NCBI GenBank assembly: GCA_964452085.1
Contig: CAYVKL010000003.1
Location: forward strand, 62,001 to 126,000
Direction of reading: 5' to 3'
From: Methanobacterium sp964452085
GTDB lineage: Archaea > Methanobacteriota > Methanobacteria > Methanobacteriales > Methanobacteriaceae
Length of the DNA: 64,000 nt
The first letter of the stretch is position 1, and every line of letters starts with the position of its first letter. This document shows, piece by piece, positions 39,601 through 46,793 of this stretch. The notes beneath the pieces were generated by a model, which did not search any database, was not told where the DNA came from, and was given only the letters and a program-made list of their open reading frames with translations. The position numbers and the translations under genes were made by a program.

Positions 39601-40244
39601 AAGAATTCTATGTCAACAAGTGTTTGGATCACTTCATCTTGAATAAATATAAATTCAGATCGTTTATTTTCCCATTCATCTCCATTATCTTCTTTGAATT
39701 TTATTTTAAATTCAGTGAAAAGATCTTTCTTGGTTAGGTTTCTTTCAAGATCAGCTAGAAATGGACTTTCTACACAAAAACCTTGCATTTGATTGAAAAC
39801 TCTTAAAAAAACATTTAATATGGGTTCGTTACTGTATTCTGCCTTTGAATCAATATTGAATAATATTACATCAGTGGAAACATTTTCAGCTAGGCTCATA
39901 TCAGCAATTACTAAAGCATCATCAATTTTATTATCTTCTTTAAAAAAATCAATGGCATTTCTACCTTTAACTTCTTTATTTTCTAAGATATAGGATAATA
40001 TTTTTAAAAAATGAGATTTACCACTACCAAAAAACCCGGAAATCCATACACCCATATCATCGGTAGGTGATTCAATTCCTTTCCTATAGTTCTCAAAGAA
40101 TTCCCTAAAGTGTTTAGATAACTCATTGGTAACCACGTATTCATTTAATTCTTGATAGATATTCTCTTGATCATGTTGACCTACTTTAATAACACCTTTA
40201 ATATCCCTATCAATTTGTTTTTCAAACATTTGACTGATATCCAT
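36651..40244 (-). CDS. brxC: BREX type 1 ATPase BrxC
   Basis: An 1197-residue AAA+ ATPase, the largest BREX core protein. Walker A is GFFGSGKS (70-77) and Walker B VVFLVDEIGQYIGDN (256-270). A long helical C-terminal half (about 620-1100) is rich in Lys, Asp and Glu. Near residue 1140 there is a PPKPKKKKK linker before a small terminal domain. BrxC is essential for defence in studied systems and may power DNA translocation or sensing. It is full length and sits between brxB (59-base gap) and pglX. Confidence 0.95.
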   Translation of the reverse strand: MDISQMFEKQIDRDIKGVIKVGQHDQENIYQELNEYVVTNELSKHFREFFENYRKGIESPTDDMGVWISGFFGSGKSHFLKILSYILENKEVKGRNAIDFFKEDNKIDDALVIADMSLAENVSTDVILFNIDSKAEYSNEPILNVFLRVFNQMQGFCVESPFLADLERNLTKKDLFTEFKIKFKEDNGDEWENKRSEFIFIQDEVIQTLVDIEFFSSIDAAKNWAGKVNEDYSISIEKFATLVKEYCDSKGDNHHVVFLVDEIGQYIGDNSKLMLNLQTVTEDLGIMCHGKAWIIVTSQQDIDSLMKVPGNDFSKIQGRFKTRLSLSSANVDEVIRKRILAKNPTATLTLEALYEEKEAILKNLISFSADTAEKKMYSNGKDFAAVYPFIPYQFNLLGNVLTSIREHGASGKHLAEGERSMLALFQESAISLMDKDLGVLMPFNIFYNALDKFIDHTHRSVIIHAMDNQYLNEFDVEVLKVLFMIKYVKEIKANQEDLTTLMVSDIDEDRVVLREKIEKSLKRLVGQTLVQKNGDIYSFLTNEEQEINIGIKHEHVDPGETLNEASNVIFEDIFSDKKYRFSNRYNFPFNQVIDDQYRGNRQSADIGVRIITSLHELKESSEGSQTVLSEQSQKEKTSTILRGLSDNNNEVIIHLADDMTVLDEIEELLQINKYLTKHSAELSQRSKSILIAKQQEVSEKRERIKLFLEEALKHADIYVKGDKVDIKEKNPTDRINDALNKLVKKIYHKLHYMKTAPVKSDIINILRDTSQEKFGKSDNVDNHLAIDDLDRYIEQETNLHSKPSLKSILNRYNKAPYGFVDLDIEWLIATLFAQKRIYLVKNAQNISLKTNSAEDILKFITERKFHDKILIDKKTDPQPILIKNVKEVLRDFFDVVHTTDDDEALMELFQDKSTIRLNQIKDISSEYKFEERYPGKLVIDESMDLLRDVTAINSSNQFYDFVSEHREDFLGIAEELESVLNFFEGTQKEIFKKACEATDLYNKNKNFIKDAKLKKIDGQLRNIIEMPSPFSHIHELPELYDNFDNLHLKYLENESEPIKQSINTDLRHVLEELNSDELKEAFEESFKQRFRELEDKLINSQEISVIKGIREESNNLFNECLSEVAEFVPEPQNGDDNETVKIPPKPKKKKKYLNIKTISHTTRLSIKNEEDIDYFVENLRKELKKELEDNDEIDLSI

Positions 40245-40303
40245 TTTAACTCCCCTAACTTTGTTATCTAATTTGTTTTAACGTTAATAATGGCTTATTA
40301 ATC

Positions 40304-40885
40304 TCATTCAACTAATGGAAAAGCTCTATAATAATTATTATCATGGATTGTTCCAAATAGGATTAAATCATTACCTGAATATGCTCCTGGGAAGAACATT
40401 ACCACTGGAACTTCATCTAAAACTTGGTGTAAATTATTGAGAACATTGTGGGATCTAAGTAAAGGATAGCTTTTACCCACCCCAGTTATGAAAACTACGG
40501 AGTTTAGAGTTGTATTTTCTTTGATATAATTCAAAATTAAGTTCGATTCACTACTTAACTTCAATACGTTATTAATAGCTTTTTTAGTAAACTCCCTACC
40601 CTTCTCCTTCTCAAATTCAAATATTTTTTCTAAGTATCCCTTTTCTCTGAGAATTTCAAAAATAATATTATATAAATCAAATTCAAGAAGTTTAAAAGAT
40701 GAATTAGGGCTATTGTTAATCTTATTTTTCAAATGTTTAATGTATGCACGTACTTTTAATTCATTTTGGGGATCGTAATCAAATATATAATAGCCTACTT
40801 CATTCCCTAAACCCTTATTTCTGCGAAAAGAATCTTTTTTAATTATACTTTCAATTCTATTCAGTCTTTCATCAATATAATCCAA
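40304..40885 (-). CDS. brxB: BREX type 1 protein BrxB, DUF1788
   Basis: A 193-residue protein of the DUF1788 family found only in BREX and related loci. It contains GYYIFDYDPQNELKVRAYI, VVFITGVGKSYPLLRSHNVL and VVMFFPGAYSGNDLILFG, the diagnostic C-terminal strand. The start is TTG at 40885, supported by GGTGAT four bases before it; no ATG lies nearby. It probably bridges BrxC and PglZ, as in other systems. The brxA stop is 16 bases upstream. Confidence 0.92.
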   Translation of the reverse strand: MDYIDERLNRIESIIKKDSFRRNKGLGNEVGYYIFDYDPQNELKVRAYIKHLKNKINNSPNSSFKLLEFDLYNIIFEILREKGYLEKIFEFEKEKGREFTKKAINNVLKLSSESNLILNYIKENTTLNSVVFITGVGKSYPLLRSHNVLNNLHQVLDEVPVVMFFPGAYSGNDLILFGTIHDNNYYRAFPLVE

Positions 40886-40901
40886 TTAAATCACCAAACT
40901 A

Positions 40902-41495
40902 TTATTCTCCGGTAATTGCATACAAATAAGGCGCGAGATCATTGTCAATTAATAATTGCTTAATCCTATAATCTACAAAAGGCACAATGATTTCCTTTTT
41001 ATCACCTTCAGGTATAATAAGTCCTGCAAAATTTAAAACAGTCAAATATCGGGATTTTAAGTTTATGATTGTTTTATCAACCCAATTATCGACGATTTCA
41101 CTTTGAGCTTTTTTTTCATCGAAAAATACATTTAAATCTCGCTCAGTTAACGAAAAATCCCCTAAAATAATCTTGGTTCTGAAAACTTCATGCATAAATT
41201 CAAAAAAAAGCCGATCTGTTTTCATAATTGAAATTAAAACTAAAAATTTAGAAGTAATGATGTCAGAATTAACAATAGCGTCCAATAAAGTTTCTGGTAA
41301 ACTCTCAAGACGTGAATAAATTGCATTAACAATGGTTTTTGATCTATATTCTGAATCAACTTGATATAGATTATCCTTAATAGCTAATTCAACAATTTCT
41401 TTCTTACTAAGCCCTTCTAACATATATTTAGCAGTTTTTTTAGACTCTAAATACCAATATGATTTTGAAATCAATCCGGCACTATATTTCATCAT
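40902..41495 (-). CDS. brxA: BREX type 1 protein BrxA, DUF1819
   Basis: A 197-residue DUF1819 protein, a small helical protein that in characterised BREX loci resembles the RNA-binding antiterminator NusB. It opens with YSAGLISKSYWYLESKKTA and ends with a short beta-rich part holding FVDYRIKQLLIDNDLAPYL. GGAG lies nine bases before the two adjacent ATGs; the first (41495) is used here. It is the first BREX core gene and lies 53 bases downstream of the RHH regulator gene. Confidence 0.92.
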   Translation of the reverse strand: MMKYSAGLISKSYWYLESKKTAKYMLEGLSKKEIVELAIKDNLYQVDSEYRSKTIVNAIYSRLESLPETLLDAIVNSDIITSKFLVLISIMKTDRLFFEFMHEVFRTKIILGDFSLTERDLNVFFDEKKAQSEIVDNWVDKTIINLKSRYLTVLNFAGLIIPEGDKKEIIVPFVDYRIKQLLIDNDLAPYLYAITGE

Positions 41496-41548
41496 TAATT
41501 TACTCCAGATATATTTTCCATCTAGAATAAAATAAATCTTGTTATTTT

Positions 41549-41716
41549 TTATTCGGGGTAGTGATTTTCCAGATACTCCGATACAGCTTCTCGTATGTAA
41601 TGACTGACAGGGTTGCCGCCTTTCTTATCTGCATATAACTTCAAACGATTTAAGTCATCAACCTTTAACTTGATTGTTATCTGTTGCATCTTTTTAATTT
41701 CCTTAATTTCTGGCAA
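41549..41716 (-). CDS. Ribbon-helix-helix (CopG-type) DNA-binding protein, candidate BREX regulator
   Basis: A 55-residue protein, too short for a usual length cutoff. It starts at TTG 41716 behind the very strong ribosome site GGGAGGTGA (spacing seven from GGAGG). An inner ATG at 41689 lacks such a site. The core QQITIKLKVDDLNRLKLYA followed by KKGGNPVSHYIREAVSEYL fits the RHH fold: a beta strand that enters the DNA groove, then two helices. It is the first gene before brxA on the same strand, with two inverted repeats just upstream, so autoregulation and control of BREX are likely. Known BREX regulators (BrxR) are larger WYL proteins. Confidence 0.8.
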   Translation of the reverse strand: MPEIKEIKKMQQITIKLKVDDLNRLKLYADKKGGNPVSHYIREAVSEYLENHYPE

Positions 41717-41778
41717 AAAATCACCTCCCTTAGCCTTGATGGTATAGTGCTAATGATTTTTTATACATTGATCGAATT

Positions 41779-41810
41779 ACTATTATATTATATCATACTT
41801 TTATAATAGT
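41779..41810. promoter_or_regulatory. Inverted repeat upstream of the RHH gene, site 1
   Basis: Arms ACTATTATA and TATAATAGT are perfect 9-bp inverted repeats with a 14-base spacer. They lie about 65-95 bases before the RHH start codon, just upstream of a TATA-like TGTATAAAAA on the minus strand (around 41756-41766). The position suits an operator. Confidence 0.55.
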
Positions 41811-41828
41811 TTTATGTACATTTATTAA

Positions 41829-41856
41829 ACTTCGTTATATGTGTATATTACGAAGT
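41829..41856. promoter_or_regulatory. Inverted repeat upstream of the RHH gene, site 2
   Basis: Arms ACTTCGT and ACGAAGT are perfect 7-bp repeats again with a 14-base spacer, and the inner ATAT/ATAT pairs extend the symmetry over nearly all of the 28 bases. Same arm-spacer geometry as site 1, 18 bases away. A terminator for the upstream gene is less likely because no T-run follows. Confidence 0.5.
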
Positions 41857-41884
41857 AAATATCTTACTCCAAAAAGCAAAAAAA

Positions 41885-42799
41885 TCATATTTTAACAGAA
41901 CCATAACTATCATAATAATAAATGTAAAATTCATCTGGTTTTCGGTTAAATGATTTTATTATTTCTTTTTTATTGTTTGAAGTAAATTTAATGTTTTCAA
42001 ATTCCTTTTTACAAGTTTCTAAAAACTTAACAAACTGATCACCATCTTCATAGTCTTCTTTAAATTGTTTCATCTGAGATTGATCGAAAAAAACTAAGAT
42101 TCCTCGGTCTCTCAGTGCACTTTTAAGATGATCTTTTGCAAAATCTCCAAGCATAATTAAACTTAAATTGTATTTCCTTCTATCTTTGGGAGCATGAGCC
42201 TGAGAAAATAATTTAACATTATTTCTATATATTATTAATTCATTATATCTCCTAGCATCATAAAAAAACCGTTCAAGTTTCTTAGTGTCCATATTCAGGT
42301 CTTTTAAAGACATATTAGCTTTTAATAGTTCCCAAAACTCAAACTGTAAGGGGAATATAGGTTCTAAAACAAAATCATTTGGCTCTAACTTCAAATCTTT
42401 TGGCTTTATATTTTTATTCAAGAGTTTATTTTTATTTAAACGTTTATTCTCAAATACAGCTGTTTTAATGTTAGCGTTTAAAAATTCCATATTGTTTTTA
42501 ATTTCCATCATGAAACCATCAAAATAAAGAAGTTTTCCCTTGGCAGATCTGAAAAATTCATTTAAAAGTAGTAGGGAGAAAGTCAAAAGGGATGTAAGGA
42601 TTAAGACAGTAACAGTAAACCAACCGTCTTGAGTATTCCCAGTCTTTGGTGAAATTAAAATAATTGCAGTTATAATAATAATTATGAAAAATAATATTGG
42701 TATCCAAAGCTTTTTTAACCAGTATCTAGCTTCAATCCATTTGTTTTTCCCTTTAATCTGGCAAAACTCAACATTAAATTTAAGTTCTTCTTGTTCCAA
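41885..42799 (-). CDS. Membrane-anchored unknown protein with two N-terminal helices
   Basis: A 304-residue protein that I do not recognise. Two hydrophobic helices (about 33-50 and 62-79) are followed by a 220-residue charged cytoplasmic domain with NMEFLNANIKTAVFEN and several KNK-rich runs. The topology (two membrane helices, then a soluble domain) is like that of SLATT-type membrane proteins in defence loci, but I see no sequence proof. AT-rich codon use matches the accessory region. It sits between BREX and the zinc-ribbon protein on the same strand. Confidence 0.75.
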   Translation of the reverse strand: MEQEELKFNVEFCQIKGKNKWIEARYWLKKLWIPILFFIIIIITAIILISPKTGNTQDGWFTVTVLILTSLLTFSLLLLNEFFRSAKGKLLYFDGFMMEIKNNMEFLNANIKTAVFENKRLNKNKLLNKNIKPKDLKLEPNDFVLEPIFPLQFEFWELLKANMSLKDLNMDTKKLERFFYDARRYNELIIYRNNVKLFSQAHAPKDRRKYNLSLIMLGDFAKDHLKSALRDRGILVFFDQSQMKQFKEDYEDGDQFVKFLETCKKEFENIKFTSNNKKEIIKSFNRKPDEFYIYYYDSYGSVKI

Positions 42800-42913
42800 A
42801 TCAAACCCCCATAATATGGATTTTTTTGTTCTTATTCATCATAAAGTTTCGTGTTTTAAATTAATTAATCTTATATCTTTATAATTACTTGTAACTCTGT
42901 ATTAGCTTACCAA

Positions 42914-43975
42914 TTATCCTAAAGCAGATGTTGGAAATGTTTCACTCCAAGTGTTACCACAGTTGTTACATTTAAAGTAGTCCAAATATTTGCCATTAGA
43001 TGGTGTTTCATCCGTAACTACATTATTAAATGAACCACAATTAGGGCAGCTAACCTTCATTCCTTCAGGGAGTGTTATAGGAAATTTAGATTTTGAACTA
43101 GAATCAGTAGATTGAATATTAGAATTTGTGTTCGATGGTGTTGTGGTTGTATTTTGAGATAGATTACTACCAATATCCTTTTGACTATTCAAGCCAATAT
43201 TTGCTCCTGTAACAACGATTATACAGAATATAATGGCAATTAAAGAAATATAACCAATTTTCCATTTTTCATTGGAATTTTTCTTACCCCACCAACCTTT
43301 ATCAGTTTCATGTTTAATTTCAGTATCCTCTATAATTTTCTGTTTGGGTTTGTTTTTTCTTATATTTCTGGATATCCAAATACCTATAACACCAAAAAAT
43401 GCCCCAATGCCCATAATGAATAAAGAAACCAAAATGAGGATTATGATTATTAGAAATTGCATGATTGATTTCCCTGCAAAGTTAAAAGAAGAATCACCAA
43501 TAATTAAAAGATTAATGAAAAAACCTATTAATGCAATTGCAAACACTAAAAAAGTCATTCCCCCATGCAATGCTCCTCTTTTATAGCTCCCCCCAGCCAG
43601 GAAACCACATAATACACTCCCCACAAAGGTTAAAATTATAGCACCGCTACCAACCAAAAAGCCAGCAACACCTAAAATAATTGAAACTAATGTACCAATT
43701 AAAATAGCTTTATAGTTTAAAGATTCCAAAAAACCCTTTTTAAGCTTGGAATTTTTTAAGTCAGCACCGCATTCTTGACAAAATACTGCATTATCGGGAT
43801 TTCCAGTCTCACAGTTACTACAAAAAATTTCTTTTGGTTTTTTTGATGACTCTTTGGGGATACTATCCACTGGAATTAATTTCCCCCCGCATTCACATTC
43901 TTCAAAATCTTCTGGAGACTCTCCCTCTTGGAGTTCATAGTAACCCCCACACTTTTCACATCTTAAATATCCCAT
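42914..43975 (-). CDS. Zinc-ribbon membrane protein of unknown function
   Basis: A 353-residue protein with three zinc ribbons and five or six membrane helices. Ribbon one is CEKCGGYYEL...ECECGGK (6-32), ribbon two CSNCETGNPDNAVFCQECG (52-70), then four hydrophobic segments (about 85-205), a further helix near 250, a Thr/Ser/Asn-rich linker and ribbon three CPNCGSFNNV...CNNCGNTW at the C terminus. Such proteins are common in Methanobacterium genomes and unassigned. The ribbons probably mediate protein contacts rather than catalysis. Confidence 0.8.
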   Translation of the reverse strand: MGYLRCEKCGGYYELQEGESPEDFEECECGGKLIPVDSIPKESSKKPKEIFCSNCETGNPDNAVFCQECGADLKNSKLKKGFLESLNYKAILIGTLVSIILGVAGFLVGSGAIILTFVGSVLCGFLAGGSYKRGALHGGMTFLVFAIALIGFFINLLIIGDSSFNFAGKSIMQFLIIIILILVSLFIMGIGAFFGVIGIWISRNIRKNKPKQKIIEDTEIKHETDKGWWGKKNSNEKWKIGYISLIAIIFCIIVVTGANIGLNSQKDIGSNLSQNTTTTPSNTNSNIQSTDSSSKSKFPITLPEGMKVSCPNCGSFNNVVTDETPSNGKYLDYFKCNNCGNTWSETFPTSALG

Positions 43976-44142
43976 TTTATATACCCCACTGGATATTATA
44001 TTAAAACATTAAATTTATCGTTTAATTCTTTGTGCTACATTATTTTAGGTTCTGTAATTATTTATGTTTAAACCCTAAATTTAATTTTTATTGTAAACTA
44101 GTGCATTTTTAGTTATATCTCGCTAAATACCCAAAATATTAT

Positions 44143-44724
44143 TTAAATGTGCCTTAAATCTACCAATTCTTTTAATTTTGTTAATGTTTCAGTTTCATGC
44201 TCTGAAAGCTGTTTTTTATCCTCTAAATGTTTTATTAATTCTTCAATCATTTCACTGTTAATTCTTAAAATTTCACCAGTGCCTTTCATGAATTCCTGTA
44301 AATTTTTTTTAACCACCTCAAGACATCTTTTTTCATCTCCTTCCTTGCAAATATCAATATATTCAATGATAAGCCTACTAAAATCCATATCAGTGGCTAA
44401 TATGACTATGTAAATCGAATAGAGATCTGCTACTATATTTTTAGATTCATTATATTGATTTTCCAAGAGTTCATTGATTATTACATGTGGTGTTTCCAAA
44501 ATTGCTCCCTTAGCAGCTTGGAATCTCTTCCATGCCTCGCTCTCCTTAATAAGAGTATTTATCATTTTAAGTGCCTTTTGAAAAGCCTCATTATCCCCAG
44601 TGATGTACAGGTGATGAAAAAGTTCGTAATATAATTTATAGAACAATACCTTCAATCTATCTTCTGGAATTTCACTTACTGCTCCATTAAAATCCTTCCT
44701 AATTTTGTTTAAATTAACACTCAT
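44143..44724 (-). CDS. Unknown helical protein of the integrated element
   Basis: A 193-residue, almost wholly helical acidic protein without recognisable domain. It contains FYKLYYELFHHLYITGDNEA and a C-terminal run EELIKHLEDKKQLSEHETET. GAGGAGGG seven bases before ATG 44724 fixes the start. It overlaps the stop of the preceding gene by 11 bases, so the two are coupled. No membrane segment. Confidence 0.7.
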   Translation of the reverse strand: MSVNLNKIRKDFNGAVSEIPEDRLKVLFYKLYYELFHHLYITGDNEAFQKALKMINTLIKESEAWKRFQAAKGAILETPHVIINELLENQYNESKNIVADLYSIYIVILATDMDFSRLIIEYIDICKEGDEKRCLEVVKKNLQEFMKGTGEILRINSEMIEELIKHLEDKKQLSEHETETLTKLKELVDLRHI

Positions 44725-45049
44725 AAGACATACCCTCCTCAATTAAGTTTTTATCTGGTTTGTTGTCCAGAGTCTCAATCTGGTTCTTTAGATTTTCCAC
44801 TTCTTCCCGTAGCTCATCCATTTCAACATCCCTTTTAATCTGATTGTATATACTACAAGCATATGCAAGAGCTTTAAACCATGCTATTCTAACTTTTTCG
44901 TTTTTTTCATTGGTTATACGACCTTTCATAGCCTTATGATGAATGTAGTCTATGGCATCATTCAGCCTATGAAGAATAATATTCCTATCATCATATTCTG
45001 GGAAGGAACCACCGTCATTAGTGCTTTCTTCTCTATTACTTATTGACAT
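44714..45049 (-). CDS. Unknown small coiled-coil protein of the integrated element
   Basis: A 111-residue protein. The middle YIHHKAMKGRITNEKNEKV and AWFKALAYACSIYNQIKRD are helical, and the end DELREEVENLKNQIETLDN is a short coiled coil. The ATG at 45049 has GGTGGAG before it; an upstream ATG at 45067 is possible. It is coupled to the 193-residue protein. I do not recognise the family; a structural or replication-partner role is a guess. Confidence 0.68.
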   Translation of the reverse strand: MSISNREESTNDGGSFPEYDDRNIILHRLNDAIDYIHHKAMKGRITNEKNEKVRIAWFKALAYACSIYNQIKRDVEMDELREEVENLKNQIETLDNKPDKNLIEEGMSYEC

Positions 45050-45183
45050 TTTAACACTCCACCCCATCTGTTTAATATTACCTCAAATTCCTGCCAGAAA
45101 GCCTTAAAAGATGTATATTAAGCCTCCTAAAATAGGGGGTAGGGGGTTTAAATCCCCTCTCATCTTTTTTTCTTCCCAACATT

Positions 45184-45540
45184 TTAAACCTCTTTATAGG
45201 TTATTTTTAGTTCAGAGGTTCCATATTCCCCCATTATTGCTTTTATTTTCCTTATATACTCACATATGGTTTTTGATTCACCATATAGGTGATTTATTTC
45301 TTTATCCACACCCTCAGGGCTTTCAAAGTCATCTGCATCATAAAGAATACCAAGTGCACCTGAACCATACTCAACTAAAGTGCCTATACATTCATTTGCA
45401 ACTGATTCTAACTGTGCACCCCTATAATCTATCAAATCTGCCTTTTCCTCTAATTCTAAAAGATAAATATCCAAGGCATTTCCACTCACTATTATAGGTT
45501 TTAGGGTTCCTTCTTCAACTCTTTCTATTTTTATTACCAT
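45184..45540 (-). CDS. Unknown acidic protein of the integrated element
   Basis: A 118-residue acidic protein with a beta-rich start MVIKIERVEEGTLKPIIVSG and a mixed remainder containing GSGALGILYDADDFESPEG. GGAGG precedes the ATG. It lies between the primase gene and the coiled-coil gene on the same strand, so it is probably part of the element operon. The 134 bases before the next gene hold a GC-rich run (GGGGG and CCCC near 45142-45157) that could form a short hairpin. Function unknown. Confidence 0.68.
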   Translation of the reverse strand: MVIKIERVEEGTLKPIIVSGNALDIYLLELEEKADLIDYRGAQLESVANECIGTLVEYGSGALGILYDADDFESPEGVDKEINHLYGESKTICEYIRKIKAIMGEYGTSELKITYKEV

Positions 45541-45662
45541 ACTAATCCTCCTTTATTAATAATATTTAGTTAATCCTTTAAAATCTAGATAAATTCTGTT
45601 TAATTCATTTTTTTCAGTGATTATTCCATTTTATTTTAGTTTGGGCTTCATAGAATCATTAT

Positions 45663-46793
45663 TTATTCCCCCATCATTTTTTTGAATTCCAGATAATCAT
45701 TCTTCCTAGCTAGATTCCCCTTTTTACCACACCCATAGCATTCATAGTTTGTTCTGTGAACCTTGAAGGAGGGGTTATTGTCTTCATGGTCTGGGAAGGG
45801 GCAACAGTACATTACATATTCTTTGTCAGTGTGCTCACTTTTTGGAGAGCCTAATAAATCCCTAAAAAAGTTCCTATGGTCATTAATACCACTGAATGAT
45901 TTAAAATCCGTATCCGTATTATTAGTCCATTTGGCCCTTTTGTACTGTTTAGACTTTTCTTGGATTTTCCTAATTTCTTCATTCTGTTTTAGAATTTGAT
46001 CAAGTTCGCCTAAGTGGGAACCGAATGAACTGTGGTAATTTTTCCTCTGGAATGGTTTTACTTGTGGTTTCAGTGATCTCTCCATTATATCACTATAACT
46101 ATCCTCTAATGTGAATGGAACTACTGTAAGTCCAGTTATTTGATGTTGACTATAAGGGACTCTGGAAAGACGACATAGGGCATCCTTAACTACGGATAAA
46201 TCCATAGTTATGTATTCATAGTTGTTTTTAACATTTTCAGCGAACCATGTGACAGCTCGGTTAATATTTACATTATGTATCGGGTTAAAAAAGGAATAAG
46301 CATGGCATCCTTTGCAGCCACTAAAAAATAGAATTAATTCGCTTCCGAAACATTTTTTAAATTTGATTGATAAATCTTTAGCTTCATCGATGGCAAGTTT
46401 AGCTATTTGCTCATTTATGATCAGGTCTCTGAGTTCTCTCTGCAACTCTTTTTTCTTTGGTTCAAAGTCAACCCCTTGTCGACTCAAAGATTGAATTTGC
46501 TTTTTGATCTTTTTGGCCTCAGGGTTACTTATATCAAAATCAAAGAAGGCCCTATCTAACTCCATAAACTCTGTGTTTCTGTTCTTTAAATTAACAAGTG
46601 TTCCATGATTATAAACATGCACAAAACACGGATATTTACCATTATCTCGATATACATAGTTACATAACTGTTGAGGTGTTTTGGCTGTGTACTGTATCTG
46701 TAATCTTTTATAATTGAAATCAGGAGGTCTTCTGAAATGTCGAAAAAAGTTAACTCCATAAAATTCGCTGTAAAATGATTTGAGACCATTCAT
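45663..46793 (-). CDS. Archaeo-eukaryotic primase-polymerase with C-terminal CHC2-type zinc finger
   Basis: A 376-residue replication protein. The primase (AEP) core carries FFDFD (84-87, two metal-binding Asp), the nucleotide-binding SGCKGCH (158-164, the S/G-x-K-G-x-H motif) and LSRVPYSQHQITGLTVVP, whose Arg and spacing fit the third AEP motif. The last 50 residues are a zinc finger of the DnaG N-terminal (CHC2) type: CPFPDH (331-336), then FKVHRTNYECYGCGKKGN with C352 and C355. This domain order is unlike host primases, which use PriS/PriL. The ATG overlaps the ATPase stop by one base. Probably primes replication of the element. Confidence 0.82.
   Translation of the reverse strand: MNGLKSFYSEFYGVNFFRHFRRPPDFNYKRLQIQYTAKTPQQLCNYVYRDNGKYPCFVHVYNHGTLVNLKNRNTEFMELDRAFFDFDISNPEAKKIKKQIQSLSRQGVDFEPKKKELQRELRDLIINEQIAKLAIDEAKDLSIKFKKCFGSELILFFSGCKGCHAYSFFNPIHNVNINRAVTWFAENVKNNYEYITMDLSVVKDALCRLSRVPYSQHQITGLTVVPFTLEDSYSDIMERSLKPQVKPFQRKNYHSSFGSHLGELDQILKQNEEIRKIQEKSKQYKRAKWTNNTDTDFKSFSGINDHRNFFRDLLGSPKSEHTDKEYVMYCCPFPDHEDNNPSFKVHRTNYECYGCGKKGNLARKNDYLEFKKMMGE

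Noticed and set aside
45139..45178. Hairpin terminator or plasmid origin at the GGGGG/CCCC run
   Set aside because: The arms are only four G-C pairs and the central part does not pair; no iterons were seen, so no origin is claimed.
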